64,000 bases of DNA. It comes from Porodaedalea pini. Lineage: Eukaryota > Basidiomycota > Agaricomycetes > Hymenochaetales > Hymenochaetaceae. A model generated the notes under the pieces. It had not been told where the DNA came from, searched no databases, and worked only from the letters and a program-made list of their open reading frames with translations. Of the stretch, positions 33,961-45,865 are shown in pieces. The stretch covers positions 62,001-126,000 of the forward strand of contig NBAY01000043.1 of assembly GCA_002794775.1 (NCBI GenBank). Direction: 5' to 3'. The first letter of the stretch is position 1. Every line of letters starts with the position of its first letter. A program made the position numbers and the translations under genes.

Positions 33961-34404
33961 TCGCTCGCCTCTTTCTTGCTTCGCCTGCTTTCGTTCGATG
34001 CCTTGCTTTCTTTTCTTTTCTTTTCTTTTTTGTACGCGGGACGAATTATGAGCGGAGTGCATGAAAGGCAGGATGCATTAATATTGACGCAGGCGTACTA
34101 TTTGGGGGGGGGGGGGGGGGGTTCATTAGTGTACAATGTTATCATGTAAAAGAACGAGATGAATGCTATCATAAACAGCCGGATCGACTGCGTCGATCCG
34201 ACTTGGGACTCACAATGATCTGCTCTCAGTCTGAGGCTCTTCTTTCTCCTTCATGTTGTTGCACATTGACTAGTGCGAGTTGAGTAGGTTCAAAATATTA
34301 ATGGTTGTTTTAACTTGAATCGGCTCCCACAGCGAGGACGCCGAGCCGAGTCGAACGGGTCCGTCATGACGGACCAACCCTTTTTACAAGCCAGAGACAC
34401 TCCA

Positions 34405-34440
34405 TAAATATATCATATAAAAGACTGCTCGCGCAGTCTC
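34405..34440 (+). promoter_or_regulatory. SSP2 core promoter: TATA box followed by a small palindrome
   Basis: CATATAAAAG at about 34415-34424 runs directly into GACTGCTCGCGCAGTC (34423-34438), a 6-bp stem with a 4-nt loop, about 50 bp before the ATG. The duplicate gene keeps both elements (palindrome at 44089-44104 with one loop base changed). Confidence 0.6.
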
Positions 34441-34488
34441 CTCGCTTTCCCCTTCTTAGATCCCCTTCACCCACCGCCGTCTACTACT

Positions 34489-35001
34489 ATGAAGCTCTTC
34501 GCCGTCCTCATCTCGCTTGCCGCCGCCGCTTACGCCCAGAGCATTAGCATTCCCGCGCCCGCGAACAACGCGACGCTCTCTGCGGGGCAGAGCGCGACTG
34601 TCGCTGTCGCCGTACGTCCAGTTTCCTTTTTTTTTCTCTTGCATAAAATTGCTACTTATTATTATCCTATGTGTCGGCAGGACTCCTCAACATCTCAGAG
34701 CAGCCTCGGCGTGTCCATCGCCCTGCAGCCCGTCTCCGGCGCGCTCAGCACCGTCCTCTATAATGGGACCTACGACCCACAGTTCGGGCCTGGGAACCTC
34801 GAGGTACCCGTGCAGGAGTTCTCCGTTCTTGTCCCGTCCGACTTCGAAAAAGGCGCGGCCCTGCTTACTGCTGTAGTCACGACTGTGAGCCTGCATTACA
34901 GACCAAAGCTCGGACCCAACTGAGTGATGACTTGTTATTCTACCCAGGCCGACTCACCGGTTACTCCTGAGAGCGCTAATGTGACGATCAGTATTGCCTG
35001 A
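34489..35001 (+). CDS. Small secreted protein, cluster family member 2 (SSP2)
   Basis: Three exons, 34489-34611, 34681-34884 and 34948-35001 (126 residues). Signal peptide MKLFAVLISLAAAAYAQS, then ISIPAPANNATLSAGQSA, a central domain with YNGTYDPQFGP and QEFSVLVP, and the last exon ending ESANVTISIA. It lacks the Cys pair seen in SSP1, SSP4 and SSP5. It is the inner end of the left duplication arm and a near-identical partner of SSP3, in convergent orientation. Function unknown; expected extracellular. Confidence 0.9.
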
Positions 35002-35412
35002 AGCCGAGAATATTAATGCTGTTCGAATTCGGCGTGCACCTTTCAACGCAGACTGCGAGGATTGATTCGTTTTCAGAAATGTGGAAGCCCTTGACGCTCT
35101 TTTTTCTGGAATCTAAATGAGTCCTTCCAAGTTCCATCACTCCTTTGTGTATCCGTTCCTTCAAGTTCGCGTTGTCGTTGTATATTGCGTTTCTTATGGG
35201 AAATATGCCTAATCTCCTATCGAACCGGATTTGAAGTTCTTGCGATACTTTGGTTCGGGACGACAATCTTTAAACAAGTAACAGACAACAAATCTACTCG
35301 TGTTCGGAGCGCTCTGTAGGTATGTATTAGTCTAGAAGTACGCATGTATGTGGGCTTGCTTGCCCAAGTCAAAGCAAAAGGAAGTAGAAAAAGGTGTCGG
35401 ACGGGTCCTCTT
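35002..35412. other. Convergent spacer
   Basis: Unique sequence between SSP2 and the 3' end of ZUO1, with no homology to the other arm. No gene seen. Confidence 0.5.
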
Positions 35413-36988
35413 TTATGCAGCAGCAGCCGCGTCTTCTTCCGCTTTCCTCGCCGCCCGTCGCGCTTCCTTTGCGGCCTTCGCTTTCTCCTTCTTTGCCTTT
35501 TCCTTCTCTACCTTCTCGCGCGCCGCCGCCTCTTCCGCGCGCTTCTTCTCTGCCTCGGCCTCGAGTCGCTTCTTCTCTGCATCCTCTGCGCCACCTGCAC
35601 CGGGTTTCCCTTTGCGCTTTTTCGCCTCGCGTGCCTCCTTCTCTTCCTGCTTGATCCGCTTGATGCGTGGGTCGAGCGTGAGTGCGAGGTCGACGAGGGA
35701 ACGCAGCCGTGCATTGTCCTCCTTTTTGCGTCGCGCACGTTCTGACTTGTTCTTCTTCTCCGTGTATCGCTTGTCGTCGCGACTTCAAAGCCCGTTCAGC
35801 CTAATCACAACTTTACGGAGATGTAGAAAATACGACACTCACTTATCACTCCCCTCATTCACCTCCTTGTCGAGGTACTCAAAGCTCCGCCAGCTGTCAA
35901 AATTATACCAAAAGTCGTAGAAACCCTCGACGGCTGCCTTGGCGTCGTCCATCCCGCCGAGCATCGGCACGGGCTGTTTCTTGCTGAAGCGCGCCTCGCG
36001 CTCGAACACGGGTGCGAAGAGTGAGAAGAATGCCTTCGGGTCGCGTTCGACACTGCGCTTCGCGTCCTTCTCCGTCGGCGCGTCTTCCTCCAGCTCCATG
36101 AAGTGTGGGTCTACGGAGTCGAATTGCCGTCGCTTTTCTGGGTGCGAGAGCACCTCGAGCGCCTTCTGGATGCACTTGAAGAACGCGTCGTCATTTGCAT
36201 CCCCTGCGACGCCTGCCTTCTTGTCCGGGTGATGCTTCAGCACCTTTTTGCGATCTGAGGCAACGGCGGTGAGTTGTAAGAAAGTAAAAGTAGCTTTATG
36301 GACTGACGTGCGATTTTGATTTGCTCCTGAGTCGCTTTGTATCGCAAGTGCGACAGACCAAGTACGGCGTAGTGGTCTTGTTTCTAGAGCGGAAGTTGGA
36401 GTCAGTATACATTCGAATAGATCATTAGTTAGGAAATATGAAAATCAAGTGCTGAATTGCCACAGACTTAGCGCGAACATCGGCATCAACCAATCGTGAG
36501 GCAGTATAGTTCATTCGCGCAACATAAATCCAGATAATAGTAAGTATTGCAGCATACGCAACTCACCTTCCACTCCTTCGGATCGAGCGCGAGCAAGTCA
36601 GGAGCCTCCTCCTCATCGCCAACACCTAAATCATCCTCGTTTCCATCTGCTTCCTCGCTCTGTGCGCGCTCGCGGCGTGCGGCCTCGTGTTTGTCATGCT
36701 CCTCAAATGAGTGATTGTGGATCGAGCGGCGGACGTGTGCAAGATATGCTGGTCCTACGGGGAGCAGCTTTCGCGGTACGAGCTCAGATGTGACATTCGT
36801 GAAGATGGTTGCAGGTGCTGCGGGGGCTTCAAAGTTCGAGAAATGAGTGCGTGGATTAAGACTTGCTAAAGACACTACAGGAAGGGCGTAAACGTACGCG
36901 GGATTTTCTGGCCGGCATTAATTTGCTCTTGCGCCCAGTTTTTGGGAGTTGGCGGCGCTGTGATCGGGAGGTGAATCACGCCGGCCAT
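35413..36988 (-). CDS. ZUO1: Zuotin, ribosome-associated J-protein (DnaJC2 type)
   Basis: Start ATG 36988 ([19 protein letters not shown]), about six exons, TAA at 35413-35415. Features: the zuotin N-terminal segment ([22 protein letters not shown]), the J domain [20 protein letters not shown] with HPDKK, then the zuotin homology domain ([26 protein letters not shown]) and a highly charged helical region. That region runs from [35 protein letters not shown] to an Ala/Lys/Glu-rich end. Zuo1 with the Hsp70 Ssz1 forms RAC at the ribosome exit tunnel and stimulates Ssb. There is no SANT extension, as usual in fungi. Upstream at 37090-37125 lie tandem TCTCGTGACAT-like copies of unknown role. Confidence 0.93.
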
Positions 36989-38759
36989 CGCTAAGAAAAA
37001 GAGAGAATGAGGAGCTCTACGAGGACTAAGGCAGCCAAAAGTTAGACTTCATAAAATCTTGATGAGTGCACGTCCGTGACATATGCGTGACTGTCGAGCG
37101 ACATTCTCGTGACATTCTCGTGACAAGTAGGTTTGTGACAGACTCGGACGAGGTCAACTCGACTCCCAAGTCTACATCTTCTCTTGAATCAGAATTTCGG
37201 GAAGCTTTTCTATCCGACTCGCCTCGAGAAAAGACAAGGGTCTGATAAAGGATTTTCTCGGGCTAAAGGAGCTCTAACTTATCTTAACTTTTTACGGTCA
37301 ACGTTGCCATCGCTGACATGCGAATCTCGTCTTCCGAGTACCAAGCACATGCATCAGTACTACTGGAGCCATCGACGCAAATTTCGATCAGCTCGAGTAT
37401 TGGAGAGACCCTCGAGAAAAAGATCCCATGCTTGTGCTTCTCACATGTCAACTGCGCGTGAGTGGTCATTCATAGTTATTTTTTCATTCAATGGTCCGCT
37501 TCTAATGCTCGAAGGCTTCTGTAGTTCCCGAGAAAATAAAAAGGGAGCTGCGCTGCCTGAAAACGTGAAAGATACGGTGCACATGTGGCCTTGTCATATA
37601 AGTATTCTCACCGTTTCTCGGTCTAGATCGTCTATCTCGCCTTTGCTTGGGTGAATACGTGAAAGAAAAAAGGCGGTCTGTAATCACTGTCGCATAATCC
37701 GATGGTCAAGCCCTTAGAAGTATAGCTATGCCGAGAAAACCCTTTCTTCTCGATGTTTCATGAAGCCCCTCTTGGTGTATAGGAATACGGGTGAGCTTGA
37801 TCTAATGACTACTTACTCCTCATCTCTACGTTGGCTGATCGCTCCATCCAAAGATCGAAGCATAATGCGAGATCGCCTGTAGGTCGCAATCGGCGCCTTC
37901 GGAGAAGCTCCAGCCGTGCAGTCCTCCGCCGAGGCTGCGCTGCGCGACGAAACAGGCTACATTTTCCGCGTGGCCCTGACACTCGAGCCTGAGGATCAGG
38001 CCTTTTGTTCACGAGCAATTCAGTGATTGGACGCAAACTTGCTTATCCTCCCCTTGAGTGTCACTATGCTCCTCCTGAGCCTGAAACCCAAGAACCCCTG
38101 TGTCAAGTCGGACGTTGCCCGTATCCATCCGCGCTCCATTTTGTGGAGGATTTTTTTTCTTTTTTTCCACGGCCCTGGATCACTGGGACCTTCCCGCCAG
38201 ACAAGACTGACCTCCTGCCAGGGTTCTATAAACACCTGCGGCCTCGTCCTTTGGGCGCGAGGCAAGGGAAGCATAGCGCGAAGCACCGGCCTCATTCAGA
38301 TTCGCCATTCGTACCGAGCACCGGTTCCCAGGTATTTTTAATGGTACCCTGCGAACAATGAACCTGTGCATGCTCTTTTACATCGATCCTCCTTTTTTCC
38401 ATGTTAAAGGAGAGGGGGGGGAGAGGAGGACATAGTGGAGGGAGTCATAAGACGAGTATGACATAGCTTATCGGTCTGATCTTGTGCTGGCCCTCATACC
38501 CTTGATGTATCCTTTGTGAGAATAAAAAATTCTTCGCGATCCTGGAAACGTGGTGGAGGTGTTTACTTGTGTTTACTTAGATAAGCAGGCTATAAGCACT
38601 GCTGAGGAGCTGATACGAATTCCTCCCATCCTTTACTTCCCCCCCTTCTGTAATGTCAATGTCTTGGATAGCATGAGCTTTCAATAACGAGCACGGAGAG
38701 CGTCGCGGACGGTAGACTCTGCCATCGAGTCCGGGGCGTTGCCTTTTCTTCTTCACATC
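36989..38759. other. Intergenic between ZUO1 and the copper-fist gene
   Basis: Divergent promoters of two genes in 1.8 kb. It includes three tandem TCTCGTGACAT-like copies near 37095-37125. A 48-codon open stretch at 37883-38026 is preceded by TAG and ends in TGA with protein-like composition (AIGAFGEAP, SAEAALRDETGYIF); it may be a remnant exon. No full gene supported. Confidence 0.45.
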
Positions 38760-40901
38760 ATGGTGCGCACTCTGCCCACCTATTACCCCGCTGCAGACCG
38801 TCCCTAACTCTCATCGATCCCCCAGGTTTTCGTTAACGAAAAGAAGTACGCGTGGTGAGCAGTTAACGCTCCTCTTCGCCTTTGATGGTTTCTCCTAATT
38901 TGCCCCCGTTTATAGCGAAACGTGCATCAAGGGCCATCGCTCCTCGACGTGCAACCACACCGAACGCCCCCTATTCGAAATCAAGAAGAAAGGCCGCCCC
39001 ATTACTCAGTGCGAGCATTGTAGGGAGTTGCGGAAGACGAAGCAAGTGCATGTTAAATGTTTATGTGAGGGGAGAGAAGATATCGACGCCGTGTCGCATA
39101 GTATCCCCGCGAAGAAAGGCGAGTAGCGCCCGCTGTTCAAGCTGGCCTCACAGTTATCTAACACCCCACAATCTCATGCAGCTAATCGCAAGGGGCCTAC
39201 ACCAAGTGCCGCATTCCCATATGGCCTCCGCCCGTCATCGGCGTCGACATCAGATTCAGAGGACGCATATCAGGGACCGAGCAAGGCGAAGGCTGTCCAG
39301 AGAAGTCCGCGAACACATCACCGCCTCTCGCACTGAGCGGGATTTACTAATATTTCTTTAACGCAGCTGATGATTCGCCGTGTGCGTGCAAGAATGGCGG
39401 CGGCCCGTGCGAGTGCTGCACACCGCGCTATCCGCCGCGCGTGAAGCGCAGCGCGACACCGCCAATGTTGCGCCCGAAGATCGGCGATATCCGGGCGACA
39501 GCGCCTGCGTTGCATCGTCCGTCGTCGGACGCCGGTGACGCGCACGAGTTATCGCAGCAGCACCAATACGCGGAGCCAGAGCCCCATGCACTCACGCATG
39601 GACACGGAGCCCGCATGACACACGGCTCAGCTCTATTCAACCCGTATGGCCTTGCCCATGACGTCCACCTGCGAGTCCACGATATGCGCGACCACGAAAC
39701 TATGTCCGCGTCTGGTCTGGATACCTCGAACGGGTATATTTACCCTGTACCACCCATTTCGTACGACCAGCAGCAGTCCTTCGAAGCACGATCAGAACCA
39801 TCTCCGCTGTGGCCGAATGGCGAAAGGCTCTCAGACGACGTCAACAACATGCCTCCCGCCTATGACACACAAGGTTCTGAATGCCAGTCTGACCTGTTTG
39901 GAGCAGTCGATTTTGGATCCGTCGACGTCGACGCTTGGCTCCGCGAGATGATGGTGTCCAACAGCAATCCCTCCCCCACAGAACCTGACATCTCGTCTGC
40001 ACAACCCTCTTCCTCAAACATCCCTTACACCGACCCTCACGCAGACTCTCAAACTCTCCCTGTTCCGCAAGCTCTTGACGTATCTCGAGAACTCACCCAG
40101 GCGCAAGATCAAGACTATGCTCCGGCATCCAGCCAGTTCGATCTTCTGCCACGCCTCGGGAATCTCGACCTCGACTTTAACGACACCTACCTCAGCGGCA
40201 GCGACCAAGACGTCGGGGACGTCAATCGGGTTAGCTCCGCTGCAGGCATGTTCGAATCTGAACTTCTTAACTACGCGCCACCAGCAGCACCTTCAGCACA
40301 AGAAGACGCGTCCGAGCTTCTTGGCGCTGCGTCTGCCCCCTTCTCCGTCCCGGCTCCAGCTCCAGCCCCTGCCCCGCCACCCCCTATTCTCACGATCCAG
40401 TCCTGCGGCAACGGCGAGTTCCGCTACGCGCCTGCGTCCGCAATCGCAGAGCCCAAGCCGCAGGAGTACGCGTTCGATTACCTCGCGACGATGGTGGATC
40501 CGGACTACGTCGTGCGGCCCACGCCGGGCCTGCCCGCGCTCACGCGGTCCTCGTCCATCGGCTCGCACTCCAGCAGTCGATCGCGCTCGAGCATGGGAAT
40601 GAGCTACTGGGCGCGGAACGGGAGCAGCGACTGTGTGAACGCGAACACGAGTGATCAGTGGCACAGCGCGGCGGACAGCACGAGCACCAGTTATCACAGC
40701 ATGGGCGCGGCGGAGGGCTCGTGGGGTCTGCCCGCATACCCGTCGGTCGCGGAGACGGCGCGCGGATGGCCTGCGTCGCGTGTGCAGTCGTACATGCATG
40801 ACAGAGGCCGTGCACCCGGCATCGCTGCGCTGGGCGTCCCGCACTCGAAAGACACCGTCCCGGCCGCTGCTGCTGAAGCGCATCCTTTGTCATTCAACTG
40901 A
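38760..40901 (+). CDS. Copper-fist transcription factor (Mac1/Cuf1/Ace1 type)
   Basis: Exons 38760-38762, 38826-38854, 38916-39118, 39182-39304 and 39367-40901 join in frame to 630 residues. The first coding exon is just the ATG. The next supply VFVNEKKYACETCIKGHRSSTCNH, the minor-groove KKGRP and QCEHCRELRKT...HVKCLC, the complete copper-fist zinc/DNA-binding domain. A downstream Cys cluster (CACKNGGGPCECC) resembles the copper-sensing motifs of Mac1/Cuf1. The remainder is Ser/Pro/Asp-rich, as in an activation domain. The intron 39119-39181 has a GC-AG boundary (GCGAGT). The factor should regulate copper uptake or detoxification genes. A (CT)n run at about 41186-41212 lies in its 3' flank. 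Confidence 0.9.
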
Positions 40902-41513
40902 TGTCACCTTGACCCCCGCCCCCACAAAACCAAAAAAGCATCTTGATACTTTTCCTTTTCTTTTCTTGCGTGTGCGTACTCGATACCCCCGCGGCGTTCG
41001 CCATTTTTACCCCCCTTGGACCCTCACCCTCGCTTCTTGATATTTCCTTATTCCTCATTCCTCATTCCTCAGCACCTCGTCTCTCTTCCCTCCTTCCCTC
41101 TGCCTTCTCTCCTCTCTCCACCCTCTTCGCGCAGGAGCGACTACTTATAGGCATGTACGCTGGACTGTGCATCCCCCACCCCCCATAACTCTCTCTCTCT
41201 CTCTCTCTCTCTTCTGCTGCTTTGCATTCTCAAACATGTCCCGTTCCGCGTCTGTGACAGCAAATGGTCCCGTCTCTCTCAATCGTCACTCCTACACATG
41301 ATGCGATTTTTTCTTTTCATTTTCGTCTTTTTATCCCTGCTTATCTACTTAATGTAGGTAGGTAGATATGAGATAGGAACGTGTGAGAATAGCGTATGTG
41401 ACTGGTGTGTGCGATTCCGGTATACTTTTGTGTGTGCCGTATGAAATCGTAAAAGCAATGCAAGACGAGAAAAGAAAAAAACAATTGCTCAAATCCTCCG
41501 CCCTCTATTAATA
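40902..41513. other. Convergent intergenic region with a (CT)n microsatellite
   Basis: 3' flanks of the copper-fist and aminotransferase genes. About 26 bp of (CT)n at 41186-41212. No gene seen. Confidence 0.6.
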
Positions 41514-43272
41514 TTACGAATACTTCGCCATAAACTCACGATGGAACTTCTCAAGCTTGCCCACATACTCCTCGACGCCCGCACACAGACACGTGAGCCG
41601 GAAATTCCCCTCATGGCCCTTCTGCCCGAAGCCGCTCCCGCTGACGGCGCAGATGCCCGTGGCGTCGAGCAGCGCGAGCGCGTAGAACGTGTCCGCCTTT
41701 TTCCCCACCGCGTGCGCCGCCTCGATCGCCTTGGGCGGCAGGTCGATGCGCGGGTAGAGGTACAGAGCGCCGGGAGCGCTCTGGCAGGACATGAAGGGCA
41801 GCGCGTTGAGCCGCGTGACCATCGTGCGCGTGCGCTCCCCGAGCGCACGGTGGATCGCGTCCGTCTCCGCCTTCCACTGCGCGTAGCTCGCGGTGCCCTC
41901 CTCGGGCGGGCGCACCATGCAGTCGACGGCGACCTGGCCGGGCACGGGCGGGCACAGCCCGACGCTCGCCATCTTGTATATCTGCACGAGCACGTCGTCC
42001 GGGACGTTCATGAACTCAACGTACCCCCCGCGGCGCCCGCACTCGCCCGTGACGCCCTTGCTCGTGCTGTGGAAGCTCGCGAGCGCGATGTCGGCGTCGC
42101 CCGCCTGCGCGTCGGCCTGCATGTCGCACACGATCTTCTTGAACGACGTGAACGGGAACGCGTCGCGCGCGTGCAGGTTCTCCTGGTACACCTCGTCCGC
42201 GAGCAGCACGAGCCCGTGCTGCGCGCAGATCTCGACAAGCGCGCGCTGCACGGGCTCCGTGAGAAGGCTGCCCGTCGGGTTGCCCGGGTTGATCACGACG
42301 AGCGCGCGCACGTCAATGCCCGCCGCGTGCGCGCGCGCGAGCGCCTCGCGCACGTGCTCTGGCGACGTGCTCCACCCGGACTCCTCGTCGAGGTGGTACG
42401 GCACGGGCACGCCGGTGTACTGCGCGAGCGTCGCGGTGTACAGCGGGTACTGCGGGATCGGGATGAGCACACCGGATTTGTTCGGCTTCGCGATGAGCAT
42501 CGAGAGCAGGAGCGCCACGCCTGCGGAGGCGCCGGCGGTGAGGAAGATGTGGTCCGGGTTCGCGGGGTACCCGTCGCGTTCTGATGGTGTATACAATGGA
42601 ATGAATAAAGGACATTAATATTTTTGACCTGCTACGCACTGGTGATGAAGTCGGCGACGCTACGGCGGATGAGCGGGACGCCCTGGCTGTGTGAGTAGGC
42701 GCCGATCGAGCCGACCTCTTCGAGGAGCTCCTGCGCGCGCGCGATGACATCCTGGGGAAAGACATCCCTCGCCTTTTCGATGAGCTCGGGATACTCCGTG
42801 AGGGCAGCGATCTAGGAATCGATCAGGATTTATGGAGACATAAACTAATGCACAGCAAAAGTAAAAAGCGAGAGCGTAATCAGCGAAAACCCGCACTTGC
42901 ATGCAAGCTCTCCCGCCAAACGACACACGGGCTGCTCCATCCATCTACTTGTCCTTTTCTCCTAATTTTAATGAGACTCACCTGACGGTTATAAGTGATG
43001 GGCGGCTGATCAAGGCCCTTCTGCTGCGGGTTCCCGATATTGCTCGAGATGACACGGTCAAAGGGCAGACCGTGGTTCTCGTGGCGCAGCTGGTTGCGGT
43101 ACTGCTCCGCCCTGATGGCGAGCTCGCCGCGGACGGCGTACTCGACGTTGCGGATGGCGGGGTTGAGCGAGTCGACGGTGAGTGTGCGCATGATGGACGA
43201 CGGCGAGAAGGGGCGGGCGGCGCGAGAGTGGGTGAGGGTGGGAGGCAAGAGGCGGCGGAGGCGTGGGGCCAT
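41514..43272 (-). CDS. ALT1: Alanine aminotransferase (PLP, class I)
   Basis: Exons 42982-43272, 42640-42811 and 41514-42580 join to 509 residues. An Arg/Ser-rich presequence (MAPRLRRLLPPTLTHSRAARPF) precedes a second ATG (43191, MRTLTVDSLNPAIRNVEYAVRG) exactly where cytosolic ALT begins. Motifs: GNPQQKGLDQPP, GAYSHSQGVPLIRR, DHIFLTAGASAGV, INPGNPTG, LLADEVYQEN, the PLP Lys in FHSTSKGVTGECGRRGGY, and a C-terminal GHEGNFRLTCL. It interconverts alanine plus 2-oxoglutarate and pyruvate plus glutamate. The two ATGs suggest mitochondrial and cytosolic forms from one gene, which is inference. GC content is very high in the last exon. Confidence 0.95.
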
Positions 43273-43523
43273 CTGCTGGGTGAGACCTCGACTGGAAGGG
43301 GCAGCGATGCAGCCCCAGAGCTGCCTGCTGACTCGACAACGTAAAAAATAAATGAACACCGTCGATCCCCCGCATTCGGATTATCTAATCTATCGCCGCC
43401 GGATGCAGATCAAAAGCAGAGCGGGAAGAATAAACACGACGACGCCAAGGAGTCGTCTAGATCCTATAGAAAAGAGCGACAAGGCCTTCCACTTTCACCT
43501 GTGCATGCCAGGTTTGAACGGCC

Positions 43524-44038
43524 TCAGGCAATGTTGACCGTCACACTAGCGCTCTCAGGAGTAACCGACGAGTCGGCGGCCTGGGTAGAATAACAAGTTA
43601 AGCTCAGTTGGGTCCGAGCTTTGGTCTGTAATGCACGCTCACAGTCGTCACTACAACAGTAAGCAAGGCTGCGCCTCTTTCGAAGTCGGACGGGACAAGA
43701 ACGGAGAACTCCTGCACGGGTACCTCGAGGTCTCCGGGCCCGAATTGTGGGTCGTAGGTCCCGTTATAGAGGACGGTGCTGAGCGCGCCAGAGACGGGCT
43801 GCAGGGCAATGGGCACGCCGAGGCTGCTCTCGGACGTTGAGGAGTCCTACCAACGCATGATGTAAATAACAAGTAGAGACCTCTGCAGGAAAGGGAAAAA
43901 GGAAACTGGACGTACGGCGACAGCGACAGTCGCGCTCTGCCCCGCAGAGAGCGTCGCGTTGTTCGCGGGCGCGGGAATACTAATGCTCTGGGCGTAAGCG
44001 GCGGCGGTAAGCGAGATGAGGACGGCGAAGAGCTTCAT
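43524..44038 (-). CDS. Small secreted protein, cluster family member 3 (SSP3)
   Basis: Minus-strand duplicate of SSP2 with the same three-exon layout. Signal peptide MKLFAVLISLTAAAYAQS, identical ISIPAPANNATLSAGQSA, YNGTYDPQFGP, VPVQEFSVLVP, and an end ESASVTVNIA. About ten residues differ from SSP2, with no stop or frameshift. It is the inner end of the right duplication arm; homology to SSP2 stops at the stop codon. Its TATA box and palindrome (44089-44104) are retained. Confidence 0.9.
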
Positions 44039-44524
44039 AGTAGTAGACGGCGGTGGGTGAAGGGGATCTAAGAAGGGGAAAATAGGGAGACTGCACGAGC
44101 AGTCTTTTATATGATATATTTATGAAGAGTCTCTGGCTTGTGAAAAGGGTTGGTCCGTCACGTCGGCCCCGTTCAACTCGGCTCGGCGTCCTCGCTGTGG
44201 TAACAGCATAGGGAGCTGCTTCAAGTTAAAACAGCCATTAATATTTCGAACCTGCTTGACTCGCACCAGTCAATGTGCAACAACATGAAGGAGAAAGAGC
44301 AGATCATTGTGAGTCCCAAGTCGGATCGACGCAGTCGATCCCGGCTGTTTATGATAGCATTCATTTCGTTCTTTTACATGATAACACTGTACACTAATGA
44401 ACCCCCCAAAAATAGTACGCCTGCGTCAATATTAATGCATCCTGCCTTTCATGCACTCCACTCATAATTCGTCCCGTGTACAAAAAAGAAAAGAAAGCAA
44501 GGCATCGAACGAAAGCAGGCGAAA

Positions 44525-45215
44525 CAAGAAAGAGGCGAGCGATTCGGAGTGGCGTTGTCGATTCCAGTTCTCCGATTCCGAAACCAACATCGGTGTCGTA
44601 CGGCAGGCATCTGGTAATAGACGATAGCGGTATTAGTGGGTAGTCTTCGGATGAACGAAACAAAATGCTACTCACAGATAAGGTCGTCTCCATCGGCATA
44701 TAATGTCCAGTCGAAGTAAACGAAGGCAAGGGTCGGCAACAAATGGTGGGTTCGCAATCATCTAGACACAGTTAGTTCCGTAGATAAAAATCAGGCTGAA
44801 AGTCACTCATCTTCTTCGGCGTCCCGGACGCTCGGACACGAGAAGAGACTCTTGAATCGGTCCCTGCCGCCATCCTTGCGTCCCCCTCCCCTTCCCCTTC
44901 CCTTCAAACGGCGCGCTCACAGGACTGTTTCACCTGGTAGTCGTATATGCTGAGAATTGCTGGATGCATGGGGTCGGCTCTGAGGGTGGCAGTTGTCGGA
45001 TTGTCGGATTGTCGAAGTCGGTGAGTCGAGGTTGGTGAAGAGAATTGGTGGAGATGAGTGTCGGTGGGGATTGCTGGAGTCGGTGTTGTTGTCGATGTCG
45101 GAGGTGAAGTGGTCGGTGGTAGTTGTCGGAAAGGATTGGGATGATTTGGCGGAGATTGGATGGTGGATTGGTGTTGTTGTCGGTAGGAATTAGGGATTGG
45201 GATGGGAGGGAGGAG
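44525..45215 (-). repeat. Complex repeat module, copy 3 (right arm)
   Basis: Same order as the left-arm modules on the opposite strand, corresponding to module copy 2. It lies next to the SSP3 upstream region. Confidence 0.75.
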
Positions 45216-45865
45216 CGGAGGAGGGAGGAGGGAAGGAGGGAGGAGGGAAAGGCGGAGGGGAGGAAGGGAGGAAGGGGAGAGCGGACGAAGAGGGGGGAAG
45301 GAGAGCGGACGAAGAGGGGGGAAGGAGAGCGGACGAAGAGGGGGGAAGGAGAGCGGACGAAGAGGGGGGAAGGAGAGCGGACGAAGAGGTGGGAAGGAGA
45401 GCGGACGAGAAGGCGGGAAGAAGAGCGGACGAGGAGGTGGGAGAGCAGAGAGGGAGGGAGGAGGGAGGGGAGGAAGAAGGATGGAGGAGGGAGGGGAGGA
45501 AGAAGGATGGAGGAGGGAGGGGGGGAGGAGGGATGGAGGAGGGGAGGAGGAGGAACGGAGGAGGGAGAGCGGTGGAGGGAAGAGGAGGGACGGAGGAAGG
45601 AGGGGAGGACGGAGGGGAGGAGGAAGGAGGGGAGGACGGAGGGGAGGAGGAAGGAGGGGAGGACGGAGGGGAGGAGGAAGGAGGGGAGGAAGGACAGAGG
45701 AGGGAGAGCGGAGGAGGTGGGAGTGTGGAGGAGGGAGGAGGGAGGAGGAGCGGGAGCGGAGGAGGACGGAGGAAGAGGAGCGGAGGGAGGGAAGGAAGAA
45801 GGACGGAGGAGGGAGGAGGGAGGAGGAACGGAGGAGGGAGAGCAGGAGCGGGAGCAGAAACAAGA
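45216..45865 (-). repeat. Homopurine (G/A) tract, about 650 bp
   Basis: GGAGGGAGG-type sequence with five tandem ACGAAGAGGGGGGAAGGAG-like units between about 45280 and 45400. Shorter than the 1-kb tract of the left arm. The long open frames on both strands are composition artefacts. Confidence 0.9.

Larger units (their letters stand above)
27227..35001. repeat. Left arm of a large inverted segmental duplication
   Basis: The contents from left to right are the SUZ 5' exons, a 1.3-kb spacer, a kinase gene, (TCTCTG)n, two repeat modules with a pyrimidine tract, and SSP2. All recur in reverse order and on the opposite strand at 43524-52160. Homology starts inside a SUZ intron (about 27227) and stops exactly at the stop codon of SSP2 (35001). 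Kinase coding sequences of the arms are almost identical. Confidence 0.93.

Noticed and set aside
41541..42584. 347-codon plus frame opposite ALT1
   Set aside because: Antisense shadow of a GC-rich real exon.
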